A program made the translations under genes and the position numbers. Under the pieces are notes generated by a model. That model worked only from the letters and a program-made list of their open reading frames with translations. It made no database searches and was not told the DNA's origin. A stretch of DNA of 64,000 bases from Levilactobacillus suantsaiihabitans. GTDB lineage: Bacteria; Bacillota; Bacilli; Lactobacillales; Lactobacillaceae. Location: assembly GCF_004745505.1 (NCBI RefSeq), contig NZ_RKLX01000011.1:47040-111039 (forward strand), in the 5' to 3' direction. Below are positions 28,732 to 38,301 of this stretch, in pieces; positions within the stretch are counted from its first letter, which is position 1, and each line of letters starts with the position of its first letter.

Positions 28732-29640
28732 CTAGCCCAACCACAATCCCAACAGTTCCGCCACCACCGTGACCAACGCCAGCACGCCCAGGCTGCGGAC
28801 GGCCAGGATGAACGTTTCTTTTTTCACCTGCACGCGAAACAATCCCTGCACGTTACGGACAATCACCGGGATGCTGAGCAAGGCCAGCAGCGACCATTTT
28901 GGCAAATCCCCTAAGGCCACACTGACCACCAGCGATAGGTAGCCCACCACGTAGAAGCTGGCAAACAGCCATAACGCCTGCTGCTTGCCTAGGTAATAGA
29001 CGATGGTCTTCCGGTTCAAGGACAGGTCTTCATCGGCGTCACAGATGTTATTAGCCAGCAATAACGCGGCAATGGCCATCACGGCAATACCCGATGCCAA
29101 CAACACTCGCACCAACAGTCCCCCGGTGAACGCGGTCGTTTGATAAAGATTTAAATAAACCGTGATCAACATAATCATGTAGCCCATGGTAAAGCCGGCA
29201 AAAAATTCCCCCGTGGGTGTGCCGGATAACGGTTTCGGCCCGCCGGCATACAGGTAGCCGACTAAAAAGCAAAAGACGCCCATGGCCAGCAACGGCCAGC
29301 CGGTCCGCCACACCAAGTACAGGCCAATCACACCGGCCACGGTGGCCAAACTCGCCATCAGAGCAAAGATGCGATTCACTGCCAAATGGTGAACACCGAT
29401 GATATTGGTGTGTTTCTTCCATTCCGCAGCCTGATTGCCAGCCTTGGTATAATCCTGATAATTGTCATTGATGTCGACGGCCATGTTGAAGAGGACCATC
29501 GCCACAAAGAACAGCAATGACGCACCCCAGTTCAGGTGGTGGAAATTAGCCTGGACGAAGATCATCCCCAGCAGAAATGGCCACACCGAGGCAATCTTGG
29601 CCTTGATCTCAACGAGCTCTAAAAAAACACTGACAGTCAT
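28732..29640 (-). CDS. menA: 1,4-dihydroxy-2-naphthoate polyprenyltransferase (UbiA family)
   Basis: A 302-residue integral membrane prenyltransferase with about eight or nine membrane segments. The first Asp-rich motif is NMAVDINDNYQDY (about 50-62) and the second is CDADEDLSLNRKT (about 190-202). It attaches a polyprenyl chain to DHNA to give demethylmenaquinone. The ATG at 29640 follows GGAGG (gggaggaaccacc); the longer open frame would begin inside the promoter. A polyprenyl diphosphate synthase is divergently encoded, and cydABCD lies a few kb away. No other men genes are visible, so DHNA may come from outside or from elsewhere in the genome. Confidence 0.9.
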   Translation of the reverse strand: MTVSVFLELVEIKAKIASVWPFLLGMIFVQANFHHLNWGASLLFFVAMVLFNMAVDINDNYQDYTKAGNQAAEWKKHTNIIGVHHLAVNRIFALMASLATVAGVIGLYLVWRTGWPLLAMGVFCFLVGYLYAGGPKPLSGTPTGEFFAGFTMGYMIMLITVYLNLYQTTAFTGGLLVRVLLASGIAVMAIAALLLANNICDADEDLSLNRKTIVYYLGKQQALWLFASFYVVGYLSLVVSVALGDLPKWSLLALLSIPVIVRNVQGLFRVQVKKETFILAVRSLGVLALVTVVAELLGLWLG

Positions 29641-29683
29641 GGTGGTTCCTCCCGAAAATAAGTCTCTGTATCCTTTAATTTTG

Positions 29684-29712
29684 ATGATAGCCCATGTCCC
29701 TTGGCAGTTCAA
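29684..29712 (-). promoter_or_regulatory. menA promoter
   Basis: The minus strand has -35 TTGAAC (29712-29707) and -10 TATCAT (29689-29684) with a 17-bp spacer, about 45 bp before the menA start. Confidence 0.65.
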
Positions 29713-29851
29713 CTGTTCGTGGATTCCCCGCCAGTTTTCCCGGCCACTTAATCAGCTGCCGATTTCCCCACCGCCCTGCGCTTATCGGTGCTAAAATGGG
29801 GAGTGTCACAAATGAGCGTCCGACAATCTAGCATTGCGGGAGTATCCTTTA

Positions 29852-29880
29852 TTGACAACGTTTCCAGTTGTCGGTAAGAT
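29852..29880 (+). promoter_or_regulatory. Promoter of the polyprenyl synthase gene
   Basis: -35 TTGACA (29852-29857) and -10 TAAGAT (29875-29880) are 17 bp apart, 35 bp before the start codon. This is divergent from the menA promoter 140 bp away. Confidence 0.75.
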
Positions 29881-29914
29881 AAATTTTAATGTGACATACA
29901 TAGCGAGGTGCGAA

Positions 29915-30892
29915 ATGGATCGACAACTTTGGCGGCAATTCCCGCAAGTAGAACCGCAACTGGATGCGCTTCAGGATTATCTCTTCCAAGAAGTTCAGTT
30001 GGATAATCAACCCATCCACAGTAAAATATTAGCGTTATTAAAATCCGGCGGCAAGTTGTTGCGTCCCGGTTATTTTTACCTATTCACGAAATTCGGCGAC
30101 CAAGGCACGCCGGCCGAGTTACAGGCAGGCGCCGCGGCCTTGGAAATCCTCCACGTGGGCACCTTGATCCACGATGACGTGATCGATGACTCCCCGACCC
30201 GCCGCGGCGTGCGAACGATTCAAATGAAATACGGCCAGCGTAACGCCATTTATGCCGGTGATTTCATGTTCACCGTCTACTTCAACCAGGTCCTAAAGGC
30301 CACGCGCGACCGGGCCTTGGTCCAGGAACACATCGACGCCATGCACCGCATCTTGCAGGGCGAACTGCATCAAATGGACCTGAACTACCGCGAAGACACC
30401 ACGGTGGCGGCCTATCTCAATGAGGTCGCGGGCAAAACTGCCGAGCTCTTTGCTCTCAGTTGCGACACCGGCGCCCGCTTGGCTGGGGCCCCGGCCAACG
30501 TGACGGCTTTGACCCGCCAGATTGGCATCGCCATTGGCTGTGCCTACCAGATGTTAGACGACATCTTGGACTACGCCGGCGACCCGGCCAAAACGCAAAA
30601 GCCGGTGCTGGAGGACTTACGCTCGGGCGTGTATTCCTTGCCATTGATTTTGGCCATTCCCCACGCCAAGCGTGACTTCCACCACCTCTTGCGTAAAAAA
30701 CACGACATGACCGTCGCCGATATCCAAGCCGTGCAAGCACTGGTCGCCCAATATGATGGCGTCGGGGCCGCGCGGCAATTGGCGACCACCTACACGGACA
30801 AGGCATTGGCGCTGATTGCCCAATTGCCCGCGGGTCCGGTCCAAGACGACCTGGCCAAGCTGACCACGATGCTGTTGCGGCGTGACCACTGA
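29915..30892 (+). CDS. Long-chain polyprenyl diphosphate synthase (heptaprenyl/solanesyl type)
   Basis: A 325-residue all-helical trans-prenyltransferase. The first Asp-rich motif is HDDVIDDSPTRRG (about 84-96) and the second is MLDDILDYAGD (about 216-226). It extends farnesyl or geranyl diphosphate with IPP to make the menaquinone side chain. Two bulky aromatics before the first motif are absent (LEILHVGTLIHDD), consistent with a long product, though the exact length cannot be read. The ATG at 29915 has GAGGTG upstream; the longer frame starts inside the promoter. Confidence 0.9.
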   Translation: MDRQLWRQFPQVEPQLDALQDYLFQEVQLDNQPIHSKILALLKSGGKLLRPGYFYLFTKFGDQGTPAELQAGAAALEILHVGTLIHDDVIDDSPTRRGVRTIQMKYGQRNAIYAGDFMFTVYFNQVLKATRDRALVQEHIDAMHRILQGELHQMDLNYREDTTVAAYLNEVAGKTAELFALSCDTGARLAGAPANVTALTRQIGIAIGCAYQMLDDILDYAGDPAKTQKPVLEDLRSGVYSLPLILAIPHAKRDFHHLLRKKHDMTVADIQAVQALVAQYDGVGAARQLATTYTDKALALIAQLPAGPVQDDLAKLTTMLLRRDH

Positions 30893-30940
30893 CCCATCTG
30901 GCACCCAAAAGCAATTCCTTTCAAGTCATGGCGGGTACTG

Positions 30941-31126
30941 GCCGCCTACCGTCCGCCAAATATGGGTTGGAACGCTGGGGCGGACGGGCCGAGCCAAAGG
31001 GCTGTCTCGGCGCCTCGCTTTGAGCCGAAACCCGCGTCTCAAAGGCGCCAGTTCCCTAAGCGACATGAATCGCGTCGCTAAGGGAACTCCCACGGCTGAA
31101 CCCATATTTGGCGGACTCCCGGCTAC
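30941..31126 (+). repeat. Palindromic intergenic repeat, copy E (type 2)
   Basis: Arms CCGCCAAATATGGGTT (30953-30968) and AACCCATATTTGGCGG (31099-31114) are perfectly complementary over 16 bp. Internal stems are GCCGAG/CTCGGC, CTTTGAG/CTCAAAG extended by GGCGCC, and a 15-bp hairpin (31050-31064 with 31074-31088, one mismatch). Compared with copy D, the arms differ at many positions, each compensated. It follows the polyprenyl synthase gene, in a 546-bp gap that otherwise holds one terminator. Confidence 0.85.
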
Positions 31127-31385
31127 AAACGTGCTTACCAATAACAATCGGTTTAACCCTTAGTGGCAGCTAACTTTTCAACTAACTGTTTCCAGCGTAT
31201 TGGTACGCGACGTCAATTCGTCGGAATAGCCAGAGATGGCCCCATCCGGATCGGCAGTGTTCTTCAGAGCAAGCCCTCCCTTAGACCGACACAGGCCCCT
31301 AGTTTCACCAATCCCAGTGAATAAAGCCCTGCTGTTTCAGGAATCAACGCGTAAATTTCAGATTCACATTTTAACAGACCATCTA

Positions 31386-31429
31386 AAAAGGTCCAGTTAC
31401 TTGGCATTTTGCCGGTAACTGGACCTTTT
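31386..31429 (-). terminator. Terminator downstream of cydC and the small gene
   Basis: AAAAGGTCCAGTTAC (31386-31400) pairs perfectly with GTAACTGGACCTTTT (31415-31429) around a 14-nt loop, directly after the stop at 31439. It is usable in both directions. Confidence 0.85.
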
Positions 31430-31438
31430 CGATTAATC

Positions 31439-31633
31439 TTAGTTAGGTGACGGCAATTCACGCTGATAGGTTTCAAGCAGGTGAATGTCGGCTGCGACGT
31501 CGTCAATTGTTCGGTGTTGTGGTTCCTGATTCACAAACTCTGTGTACCAAACGTTGACAGTTTGGGCATGCTTGCGGACCAGGTGGCGAGCGTCTGTTGC
31601 CAAGTAGTGAAATTGGGTGATGAGTTGACGCAC
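31439..31633 (-). CDS. Small hypothetical protein downstream of cydC
   Basis: A 64-residue, helix-rich, soluble-looking product beginning at a GTG with only a close-by GAGG; an in-frame stop lies 13 codons upstream. It sits 62 bp after cydC and just before a strong terminator, so it is probably on the cyd transcript. No motif is recognised. It could be a real small gene or an unused frame. Confidence 0.4.
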   Translation of the reverse strand: MRQLITQFHYLATDARHLVRKHAQTVNVWYTEFVNQEPQHRTIDDVAADIHLLETYQRELPSPN

Positions 31634-31695
31634 AACCTCATCGATTGTTGTGGCATCAGCTGGTCTAATCTATTGTGCCACGACACTCACCTCAC

Positions 31696-33432
31696 TTACT
31701 TTCCCCGGTCCAAATCATACAACGACCGGAACCGTGCATTGTCTTGATACAACTGAGCTGGCGTCCCCTGCATGTCGAAGTGGCCGTCCTCGATGAAGCG
31801 GACCTGATCGACGTGATTGATGCCCGCCAAGTGGTGTGTGACCCAAATGATCGTCTTGTCGTGAAGCACGCTGAAGACCGTGTCCAATAAATGTTGTTCG
31901 GTGATAGGATCCAGACTCACGGTCGGCTCATCCAAGATGATGATGGGCGCGTCTTGCAAGAGGATCCGGGCCAGCGATAGCCGTTGCCGTTCCCCACCGG
32001 AGAAGCGACTCCCGGCCTCTTGGACCTCCGTATCGTAGCCCTGCGGCAGGCGGCCAACCAAGTCGTCCAGCTCGACGGCCTTGACCGCGGCGTGCACATC
32101 TTCATCGGTGGCGTTCAAATTGCCCAGCCGCACGTTGTTCATGACGGTGGTGTCAAACAAATAGGGTTGCTGGTCCAACACGCCAAAGAGTTGCGCCCGT
32201 TGCGTTTGCAGCTGACTAACCGGTACGCCATTTAACGTGACCTGGCCGCGAGACGGCTGCTCGTCGCCCAAGATCAATTTGAGTAACGTGCTCTTCCCCG
32301 TCCCACTAGGGCCCAGCAACGCCAGCTTTTCGCCGGGGTGTAGGTCCAAGGACAGGTCGTCGATCACCTCGCGTTTTGCCCCCGGATACGTGAAGGACAC
32401 GTGGTCTAATTTCAGTTCTTCCAGCGCGCCAATCGTGGTCTGCGCCGGCAGTTCGGGTTCGTGTTCATCCAAGCGATTCACCCGTTTGATGGAATCCTGG
32501 TAGACTGGCCATTCACTGACCCCCTGGCTCATCCCCGAGAAGGGTTCCACGGTCGGAAATAGCGCCAGGCCAAAGGCGGCCACCCAGTTGGCTTCCGCCT
32601 GATTGTGGGTAAAGGTCAGCCCGGCCCACCACACGATCAAGACGACCGCCGCGCCGAAGATGAATTGAATCGCAAAGTTACGCCACCACTGAAAATGATG
32701 GTCAGCGCGCCGTAACGTGGCAATCTCGTCGATGGGTTGGTCTTGTTGCTGCAAGAAGGCTTGCCGCCGACCGGAAATCAACCAGTCGCCTAGCCCCAAG
32801 ACGGCATCGGTCAATTGCGTGTAGAACCGCCGTTGGACCTGCCGCGCCTGAAATTCCCGCCGCCCATTGACGGCCACGGATAGCAGCGGCATAAAAATCA
32901 CAATAACACCCAGTAAGATCAACATCAATAGCCCAAAGGCCCAGTTGAAATACCCAATGCCAATCACCACGAATAGATACAGCAGCCAGCCAATGACCAG
33001 CGGAAAGACCGTTCGCAGATACAGGTTTTCAATGTGGTCGATGTCTTCGGCCAAGATGCTCAAGACATCCCCGGTCTGGTGGGTCTGCCGGATGGCCACG
33101 GCCTGCTTTTCCACGGCTTGATACAAGCGCTTGCGAAAGTCCGACACGATGCGCAGGACCCAGTTGTGACTGGTCAGGCGTTCGGCGTAACGAAAGGCCG
33201 GCCGCCCAATCCCAAAGGCCCGTGCCAAGACGATGGGCACGTAGATCATCAGGATGTTGTAGGGATGCGTGGCCGCCCGACTGATCAGGTAGCCGGAGTT
33301 AAACATCAGCGCGCCCCCACAAAAGAACGTCATGAAGCCCAAGAACAGGACCAACGCCAACAGCTTGCGGTACCGCCGCAAGTATGGCATGACCCAGTGA
33401 TCATGTTTAAATGTCGCAAAGAATCCTTTCAT
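31696..33432 (-). CDS. cydC: Thiol reductant ABC exporter subunit CydC
   Basis: A 578-residue fused ABC transporter: six membrane helices (about 20-310), then an ATPase domain with Walker A GPSGTGKST (near 371), signature FSGGERQRLSLARIL and Walker B IIILDEPT. With CydD it exports glutathione/cysteine and is required for assembly of cytochrome bd. Its ATG overlaps the cydD stop by four bases. It is the last large gene of the cyd cluster. Confidence 0.92.
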   Translation of the reverse strand: MKGFFATFKHDHWVMPYLRRYRKLLALVLFLGFMTFFCGGALMFNSGYLISRAATHPYNILMIYVPIVLARAFGIGRPAFRYAERLTSHNWVLRIVSDFRKRLYQAVEKQAVAIRQTHQTGDVLSILAEDIDHIENLYLRTVFPLVIGWLLYLFVVIGIGYFNWAFGLLMLILLGVIVIFMPLLSVAVNGRREFQARQVQRRFYTQLTDAVLGLGDWLISGRRQAFLQQQDQPIDEIATLRRADHHFQWWRNFAIQFIFGAAVVLIVWWAGLTFTHNQAEANWVAAFGLALFPTVEPFSGMSQGVSEWPVYQDSIKRVNRLDEHEPELPAQTTIGALEELKLDHVSFTYPGAKREVIDDLSLDLHPGEKLALLGPSGTGKSTLLKLILGDEQPSRGQVTLNGVPVSQLQTQRAQLFGVLDQQPYLFDTTVMNNVRLGNLNATDEDVHAAVKAVELDDLVGRLPQGYDTEVQEAGSRFSGGERQRLSLARILLQDAPIIILDEPTVSLDPITEQHLLDTVFSVLHDKTIIWVTHHLAGINHVDQVRFIEDGHFDMQGTPAQLYQDNARFRSLYDLDRGK

Positions 33433-35162
33433 CGGGTCGTCGCTCCTTCCATTTCAGATCGTAACCGCACGTAGGCGCCGTTTTGTTGCTGGAGATCCGC
33501 CGGCGTCCCCTGTTCCACGATCTGGCCGTGATCCATGACCAGGATATAGTCCATTTCATTCATCCAGTGCAGCCGGTGGGTCGCAAAGAAGACCAGGTGG
33601 TCCTTGAAGACCGGCATCATGGTCTGTTTCAATTCGACTTCGGTCTCGATATCCAAATGCGCGGTCGGTTCGTCAAATAACAAGACGCGCCGCGAATCAT
33701 CCAGAAAGGCCCGAGCTAACGCGATTCGTTGCGCCTGACCCCCACTGACCCCGCGAGCCCCTTCGCCAATCTGTGTGGCCAGACCGTCCGGCAAGGTCGC
33801 AATCCAGTCGGTCAACCCAGCCTTGGCCGCTGCGGCAGTCACCGCCGAATCGCTGGCATCAGGCGCATAGAAGGCCAGGTTGTCGCGCAGACTGGCGTGA
33901 AACAGGTAAGGCGCCTGCGGAATGTAGACAAAACTGCGTTGCCAGGCCTGTTGGTCCAGGTGCGGCACCTGGGTCCCCCGCACGTTAATTTGCCCATCAG
34001 CGGGGCTGAGAAAGCCACCCAACGTGTTGATCAGCGTCGACTTGCCGGAACCCGAGGCACCGATAATGCCGACCTTCTGGAAGCCGTGGACGTTAAACGT
34101 GATATCGCGCAACGTCGGCGCAGCGTCGCCATAACTGACGTTGACGTGCGCCAGCGCCAGGGAATCATCGGCTTGCCAAACAGGCTCGCGCGTCGGCAAT
34201 AACTGCCGGTCCGTCGGCGTCTCCCGCTGTAAGACATCCAGCACCGCTGTCAGGGCATTTTTCCCGTTCAAGGTGGCGTGATAGTCGTTGGCAAAGTTAC
34301 GAATCGGCGCAAAGTAATCGGGCGCCAGCGTCAAGATCACCAACGCGGGCAACAGCTGAATCGTGTTGTCCATTAGGCCAAAGCCCAGAAACACGGCGAT
34401 GATGGCGATGGACAGGGTCGTGAAAAAGTCCAACGCAAAGGTCGAGGTCATGGCAATCGTCAACGTCGCCATGGTCTTCTTGCGGTAGTCCTCACTGACC
34501 TGATACACGTTGTCGGCATAGGTCTCGTTTAACCCCAGCTGCTTTAAAGTCGGTAGCCCCCGCAAGGTATCGACAAAGTGGTTGGACAGCCGCTGGTAGC
34601 CGGCGTATTGCCGGTCGGCCTTGGCCTGCGCTGCTAACCCTAAAATAATCATGAACAGAATGATTAACGGATAAATGGCCAGCAGGAACAGCGCCTCTTT
34701 CCACTGGATAAAGGCAATGTAGATCAGCACCAGCCAGGGCGTAATCGACAGGTCCAGGACCTTACCGATGATCATCATCAGGTAAGTCTGAATCTTGTCG
34801 ATGCCCTCCAGGCCCATGGTGACGACGTTCCCGGTCCCCTTTTCGGCCACCACGCTGGGCCCCAGGTCAAAGAGCTTGGCCATAAATTGCTTCCGCAACG
34901 TCTTGGTCGTCTTCTCCACGAACGGATACAGTAGCCAATCCTTTAAGACCGTCAACAAGTGGCGGGCTAAAAAGGCCACGGCAAAGATCGCCAACGGGGT
35001 GACAATCGTGCCAATGGGTTGTTGTTTCCAGAGCTGAACGATGGCGACCGATAAGTACTGCGCCTGAATAATAATCATAATGGCTTGAATCAGCGTCAGT
35101 ACCGCTTCGATGGCCGCGGCCGGTTTCACTCCGGGAAATTTAAAAACACGTTGATCAATCAA
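33429..35162 (-). CDS. cydD: Thiol reductant ABC exporter subunit CydD
   Basis: A 577-residue fused ABC transporter with membrane helices in the first 300 residues and an ATPase domain showing GASGSGKST (Walker A), GVSGGQAQRIALARAF (signature) and VLLFDEPTAHLD (Walker B). It forms the heterodimer with CydC. It is separated from cydB by 400 bp containing a terminator and repeat copy F, so cydDC may be expressed less than cydAB or from a separate start. Confidence 0.92.
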   Translation of the reverse strand: MIDQRVFKFPGVKPAAAIEAVLTLIQAIMIIIQAQYLSVAIVQLWKQQPIGTIVTPLAIFAVAFLARHLLTVLKDWLLYPFVEKTTKTLRKQFMAKLFDLGPSVVAEKGTGNVVTMGLEGIDKIQTYLMMIIGKVLDLSITPWLVLIYIAFIQWKEALFLLAIYPLIILFMIILGLAAQAKADRQYAGYQRLSNHFVDTLRGLPTLKQLGLNETYADNVYQVSEDYRKKTMATLTIAMTSTFALDFFTTLSIAIIAVFLGFGLMDNTIQLLPALVILTLAPDYFAPIRNFANDYHATLNGKNALTAVLDVLQRETPTDRQLLPTREPVWQADDSLALAHVNVSYGDAAPTLRDITFNVHGFQKVGIIGASGSGKSTLINTLGGFLSPADGQINVRGTQVPHLDQQAWQRSFVYIPQAPYLFHASLRDNLAFYAPDASDSAVTAAAAKAGLTDWIATLPDGLATQIGEGARGVSGGQAQRIALARAFLDDSRRVLLFDEPTAHLDIETEVELKQTMMPVFKDHLVFFATHRLHWMNEMDYILVMDHGQIVEQGTPADLQQQNGAYVRLRSEMEGATTR

Positions 35163-35301
35163 AGTGATGCCCCCTTACAACAAGTGATAACTCATACTGC
35201 TATGATAGCATTTTTCTGGAATCTAAGCGCTACCAATCAGGGTGATTCCAGCTTATTTTTGCCAATTTAATTGGTCACAAGCCACCTGCTTTGATATGGT
35301 G

Positions 35302-35458
35302 GTGACTGACCGCCAAATATGGAGCGGACGGGCCGGGTCTCGACACCTGGCTTTGAGCCAAAACGTACGCCAACAGGCCACTGGTGAGCATTAACACTGC
35401 TAGCCCACTCTTTTTCAGCGGACGACCCCATATTTGGCGAACTCTCGGCTACGGTAGT
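35302..35458 (+). repeat. Palindromic intergenic repeat, copy F (type 2, internally reduced)
   Basis: Arms CGCCAAATATGG (35311-35322) and CCATATTTGGCG (35428-35439) are perfectly complementary; the right flank ends CTCGGCTACGGTAGTG. The interior keeps GGCTTTGAGCCAAAAC but has lost part of the internal hairpins. It lies between cydB and cydD in a 400-bp gap. Confidence 0.75.
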
Positions 35459-35510
35459 GTGGGTTAATAACTATCGTCTTAGGCTCAGCCTTCAGTTCGG
35501 CCAAAAATGA

Positions 35511-35542
35511 AAGTCCCCACGGCCGAACAGCCGTGGAGACTT
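35511..35542 (-). terminator. Terminator after cydB
   Basis: AAGTCCCCACGGC (35511-35523) pairs with GCCGTGGAGACTT (35530-35542) with one mismatch. The minus strand continues TTTCATTTTTGG. It splits cydAB from cydDC. Confidence 0.8.
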
Positions 35543-35562
35543 GGCGAAACAAATTTGTCAGT

Positions 35563-36573
35563 TTAGGCGTTTTGCTTTGGTGAAGCCAAGCGCTTGTAGA
35601 AAACCCAGTAGCTCCAGATGAAGTAGACCAACACGATCGGCAGGATGCTAAACGTCAGGATCGTCATCAGGTGCAGCGTGTATGGGGAACTGGATGAGTT
35701 CTTGATCAGTAACGAGTAAGCTGGGTTGTTGGCAATCATGACCCGCGGGAATAACCCGTTGAAGATCAAGACGACCACGCTAATCAGCGATAACCCACTG
35801 CCGATGAAGGACAGCCATTCGTGGTTGCCCAAGACGCCCCAGTAAGCCAAGCAAGTGAAGATGACCAGTGCCACCACGATGGCCGTGGTCGTCAATGGCT
35901 TCTTGGCAAAGAAGTCGGTTGAGAAGTACAGCAGAATGGCAAACAGGACTTCCCCCGCAAAGAGCACGGGGTACAAGACCTTGTTCCAGGCCAATGCCCG
36001 TTCGCGCAAGGCCCCCGAGGTCTTCAGCCGGATGAAGTTCAAGCCGTGGACCAGAGATAAGACAGTCACAGCGACCCCACCGACTAAGGAAAACAGGTTA
36101 ACGTAATCGAAGAAGTGCGCGGTCATGTCGCCGTTCTTGTCGATTGGCATCCCGGCAATCATCGCCGTGAACAGCATCCCAAATAAGAATGCCGCACAGA
36201 AACTACCGATCGTTGACGCCCACTCCCAGAAGGTCCGCCATTTTTCCGTGCGCATATTCGCTCTGAATTCAAACGACACGCCCCGGAAAATCAAGGCAGC
36301 TAAGATCAAGAACAGCACCAGGTAGAACCCGGAAAACAGCGTCGCGTACCACATCGGGAAGGAGGCAAACATGGCCCCACCAGCGGTGATCAGCCACACT
36401 TCGTTGCCGTCCCAGTGAGGTCCAATCGACCGGATCACCACATCACGTTCGGCTTCATTTTTGGCGAAACTCTTCACGAGCATCCCCACACCGAAGTCGA
36501 AGCCTTCCAGGAAGAAGAAGCCACTAAACAGCACACCGATCAGAATAAACCAGAGCAGTTGTAAGTTAGTCAT
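35563..36573 (-). CDS. cydB: Cytochrome bd ubiquinol/menaquinol oxidase subunit II
   Basis: A 336-residue membrane protein with about eight or nine helices; LEGFDFGVGMLV near residue 22 and HWDGNEVWLITAGGAMFA near residue 50 are hallmark CydB segments. It partners CydA in reducing O2 with quinol. The start ATG at 36573 overlaps the cydA stop by eight bases, so translation is coupled; the longer open frame lies within cydA. Confidence 0.95.
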   Translation of the reverse strand: MTNLQLLWFILIGVLFSGFFFLEGFDFGVGMLVKSFAKNEAERDVVIRSIGPHWDGNEVWLITAGGAMFASFPMWYATLFSGFYLVLFLILAALIFRGVSFEFRANMRTEKWRTFWEWASTIGSFCAAFLFGMLFTAMIAGMPIDKNGDMTAHFFDYVNLFSLVGGVAVTVLSLVHGLNFIRLKTSGALRERALAWNKVLYPVLFAGEVLFAILLYFSTDFFAKKPLTTTAIVVALVIFTCLAYWGVLGNHEWLSFIGSGLSLISVVVLIFNGLFPRVMIANNPAYSLLIKNSSSSPYTLHLMTILTFSILPIVLVYFIWSYWVFYKRLASPKQNA

Positions 36574-38017
36574 GGTTGAACGCCCCCTTTGAGTACGGAT
36601 CAAGGTCAGTATCGCCCGCCGCATACCCATCGGTATTTTCAATATCCGGTCCGGCCTTCAACGTCCGGTGGCACAAGACGATCATGACGACGCCCATGCC
36701 GGCAAACATCAGGAAGTAGATGATGTTTGACGTGAGTAACGACGCAACGGAAACATTTGGCGAGACCGCATCGGCAATCGTGAGTAAGCCGTAGACGACC
36801 CATGGGTACCGCCCAAATTCAGTGATGAACCAACCAGCCGTGTTCACGATAAATGGTAGCCACAGGCACAGTCCCATGATGTACAGGAACCAGCGTTGGC
36901 TCATGATCAGCTGCGACTTCTTACGGTTGAAGAACAAGCCCACAATCGCTAACAAGGCAAACAGTGCACCCGCGCCAGACATGATCCGGAAGCTCCAGAA
37001 CAAGGTCTTGGTTGGAACGTAATAATTAATATCATTGCCATATTTCTTGTCGTATTTCGCATGCAATTCCTTGTTAATGGTGTTCATCCCTTTGATGGTC
37101 CCCGTCGTCTTGTGGTAGCTCAACAGGTTCAAGACGTAAGGCACATCAACGGACCAGGTGGTCTTGTGTTGCTTGTTGTCAAAGCCGGCAATCGCCGCCC
37201 ATTCACCCTTGTTGGTCGAGTCCTTGTAGAGCCCTTCCATCGCGGCAAACTTCATCGGTTGGTTGTTGATCAGGTAACGACTTTGAATGTCCCCACTGGC
37301 AATAGAGCCCAGCGAGAAGATCAGGCCGATGACCAACGCAACGTTCAAGGACTTCCGGTAGAACGTGACGTGATCTTTCTTCAGTAACCGCCAAGCCGCA
37401 CAGCCGGCAATGACGAAGGAAGCGGTCACAAACGCACCGAAAATCACGTGCGGAAATTCACTCCACAGTTGGGGGTTGCCCAAAACGGCGCCGAAGCTGA
37501 CCATTTGAACGTGACCCGTTTGTTGATTAATGATGTAACCTAATGGGTTCTGCATGAAACTGTTGGCCGCCAAAATCCACAGTGCCGATAGTGAAGACCC
37601 GAACATAACTAACCAAATAAACAGCGTGTGGACCCACTTATTGAAGCGGCCCCAGGTGAACATCCACATCCCGATGAACGTGGATTCCATGAAGAACGCG
37701 GCCAGAGCTTCGATCGCCAGTGGCGCACCGAAGATATCCCCCATGAACCGCGAGTATTCAGACCAGTTCATCCCGAATTGGAATTCTTGAATAATCCCGG
37801 TGACCACACCTACGGCGAAGCTATACAGGAACATTTTGCCCCAGAACTGCGCCATCTTTTTGTAATCCTCATCACCTTTAATCGCATACATGGTTTCCAT
37901 GACGGCGACAACGAAGGCTAACCCGATGGAAAATGGAACGAAGAAGAAGTGAAAGACAGTGGTCATTCCAAATTGGAATCGCGCTAGGCCTAGGATATCC
38001 AGACCAAGATTTAACAT
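36566..38017 (-). CDS. cydA: Cytochrome bd oxidase subunit I
   Basis: A 483-residue haem-binding subunit. The N-terminal ARFQFGMTTVFHFFFVP holds the high-spin haem histidine (His23), and PHVIFGAFVTASFVIAG holds the low-spin haem histidine near 189. The Q-loop is short, as in Firmicutes. It oxidises menaquinol and reduces O2, requiring exogenous haem in lactobacilli. It is first in cydAB, with a promoter at 38074-38102. Confidence 0.95.
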   Translation of the reverse strand: MLNLGLDILGLARFQFGMTTVFHFFFVPFSIGLAFVVAVMETMYAIKGDEDYKKMAQFWGKMFLYSFAVGVVTGIIQEFQFGMNWSEYSRFMGDIFGAPLAIEALAAFFMESTFIGMWMFTWGRFNKWVHTLFIWLVMFGSSLSALWILAANSFMQNPLGYIINQQTGHVQMVSFGAVLGNPQLWSEFPHVIFGAFVTASFVIAGCAAWRLLKKDHVTFYRKSLNVALVIGLIFSLGSIASGDIQSRYLINNQPMKFAAMEGLYKDSTNKGEWAAIAGFDNKQHKTTWSVDVPYVLNLLSYHKTTGTIKGMNTINKELHAKYDKKYGNDINYYVPTKTLFWSFRIMSGAGALFALLAIVGLFFNRKKSQLIMSQRWFLYIMGLCLWLPFIVNTAGWFITEFGRYPWVVYGLLTIADAVSPNVSVASLLTSNIIYFLMFAGMGVVMIVLCHRTLKAGPDIENTDGYAAGDTDLDPYSKGAFNHD

Positions 38018-38073
38018 TTTTCTAACCTCCCCAAACGTTATTAGTGTAAATAAATAATTGCTGTCTTGCCTCT

Positions 38074-38102
38074 ATTATATCGAGTGATAAGTCAATACGC
38101 AA
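38074..38102 (-). promoter_or_regulatory. cydA promoter
   Basis: The minus strand has a perfect -10 TATAAT (38079-38074) and a weak -35 TTGCGT (38102-38097) with a 17-bp spacer, about 60 bp before the cydA start. No Rex-type palindrome was seen. Confidence 0.6.
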
Positions 38103-38301
38103 TGGTTCAGTGTCAATCTACCGAAAGTTAATGGATTACATTCGAAATTTGTGTGCAATTAAGTTGTCAATCGTCGTGACACTTTGGAAAATGTGTGTCG
38201 TTAATGTAAGCGATTTCGCCGATTTAACGGGATTCCTAGGTGGAAACGGGTCACTCGTGCTAAAATATAGGAGACGACATCCGTCGAAGGAGGTTTTTCA
38301 C

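Noticed and set aside
38205..38218. cre box between cydA and the hydroxyacid dehydrogenase
   Set aside because: TGTAAGCGATTTCG has two mismatches at informative positions and lies far from both promoters.
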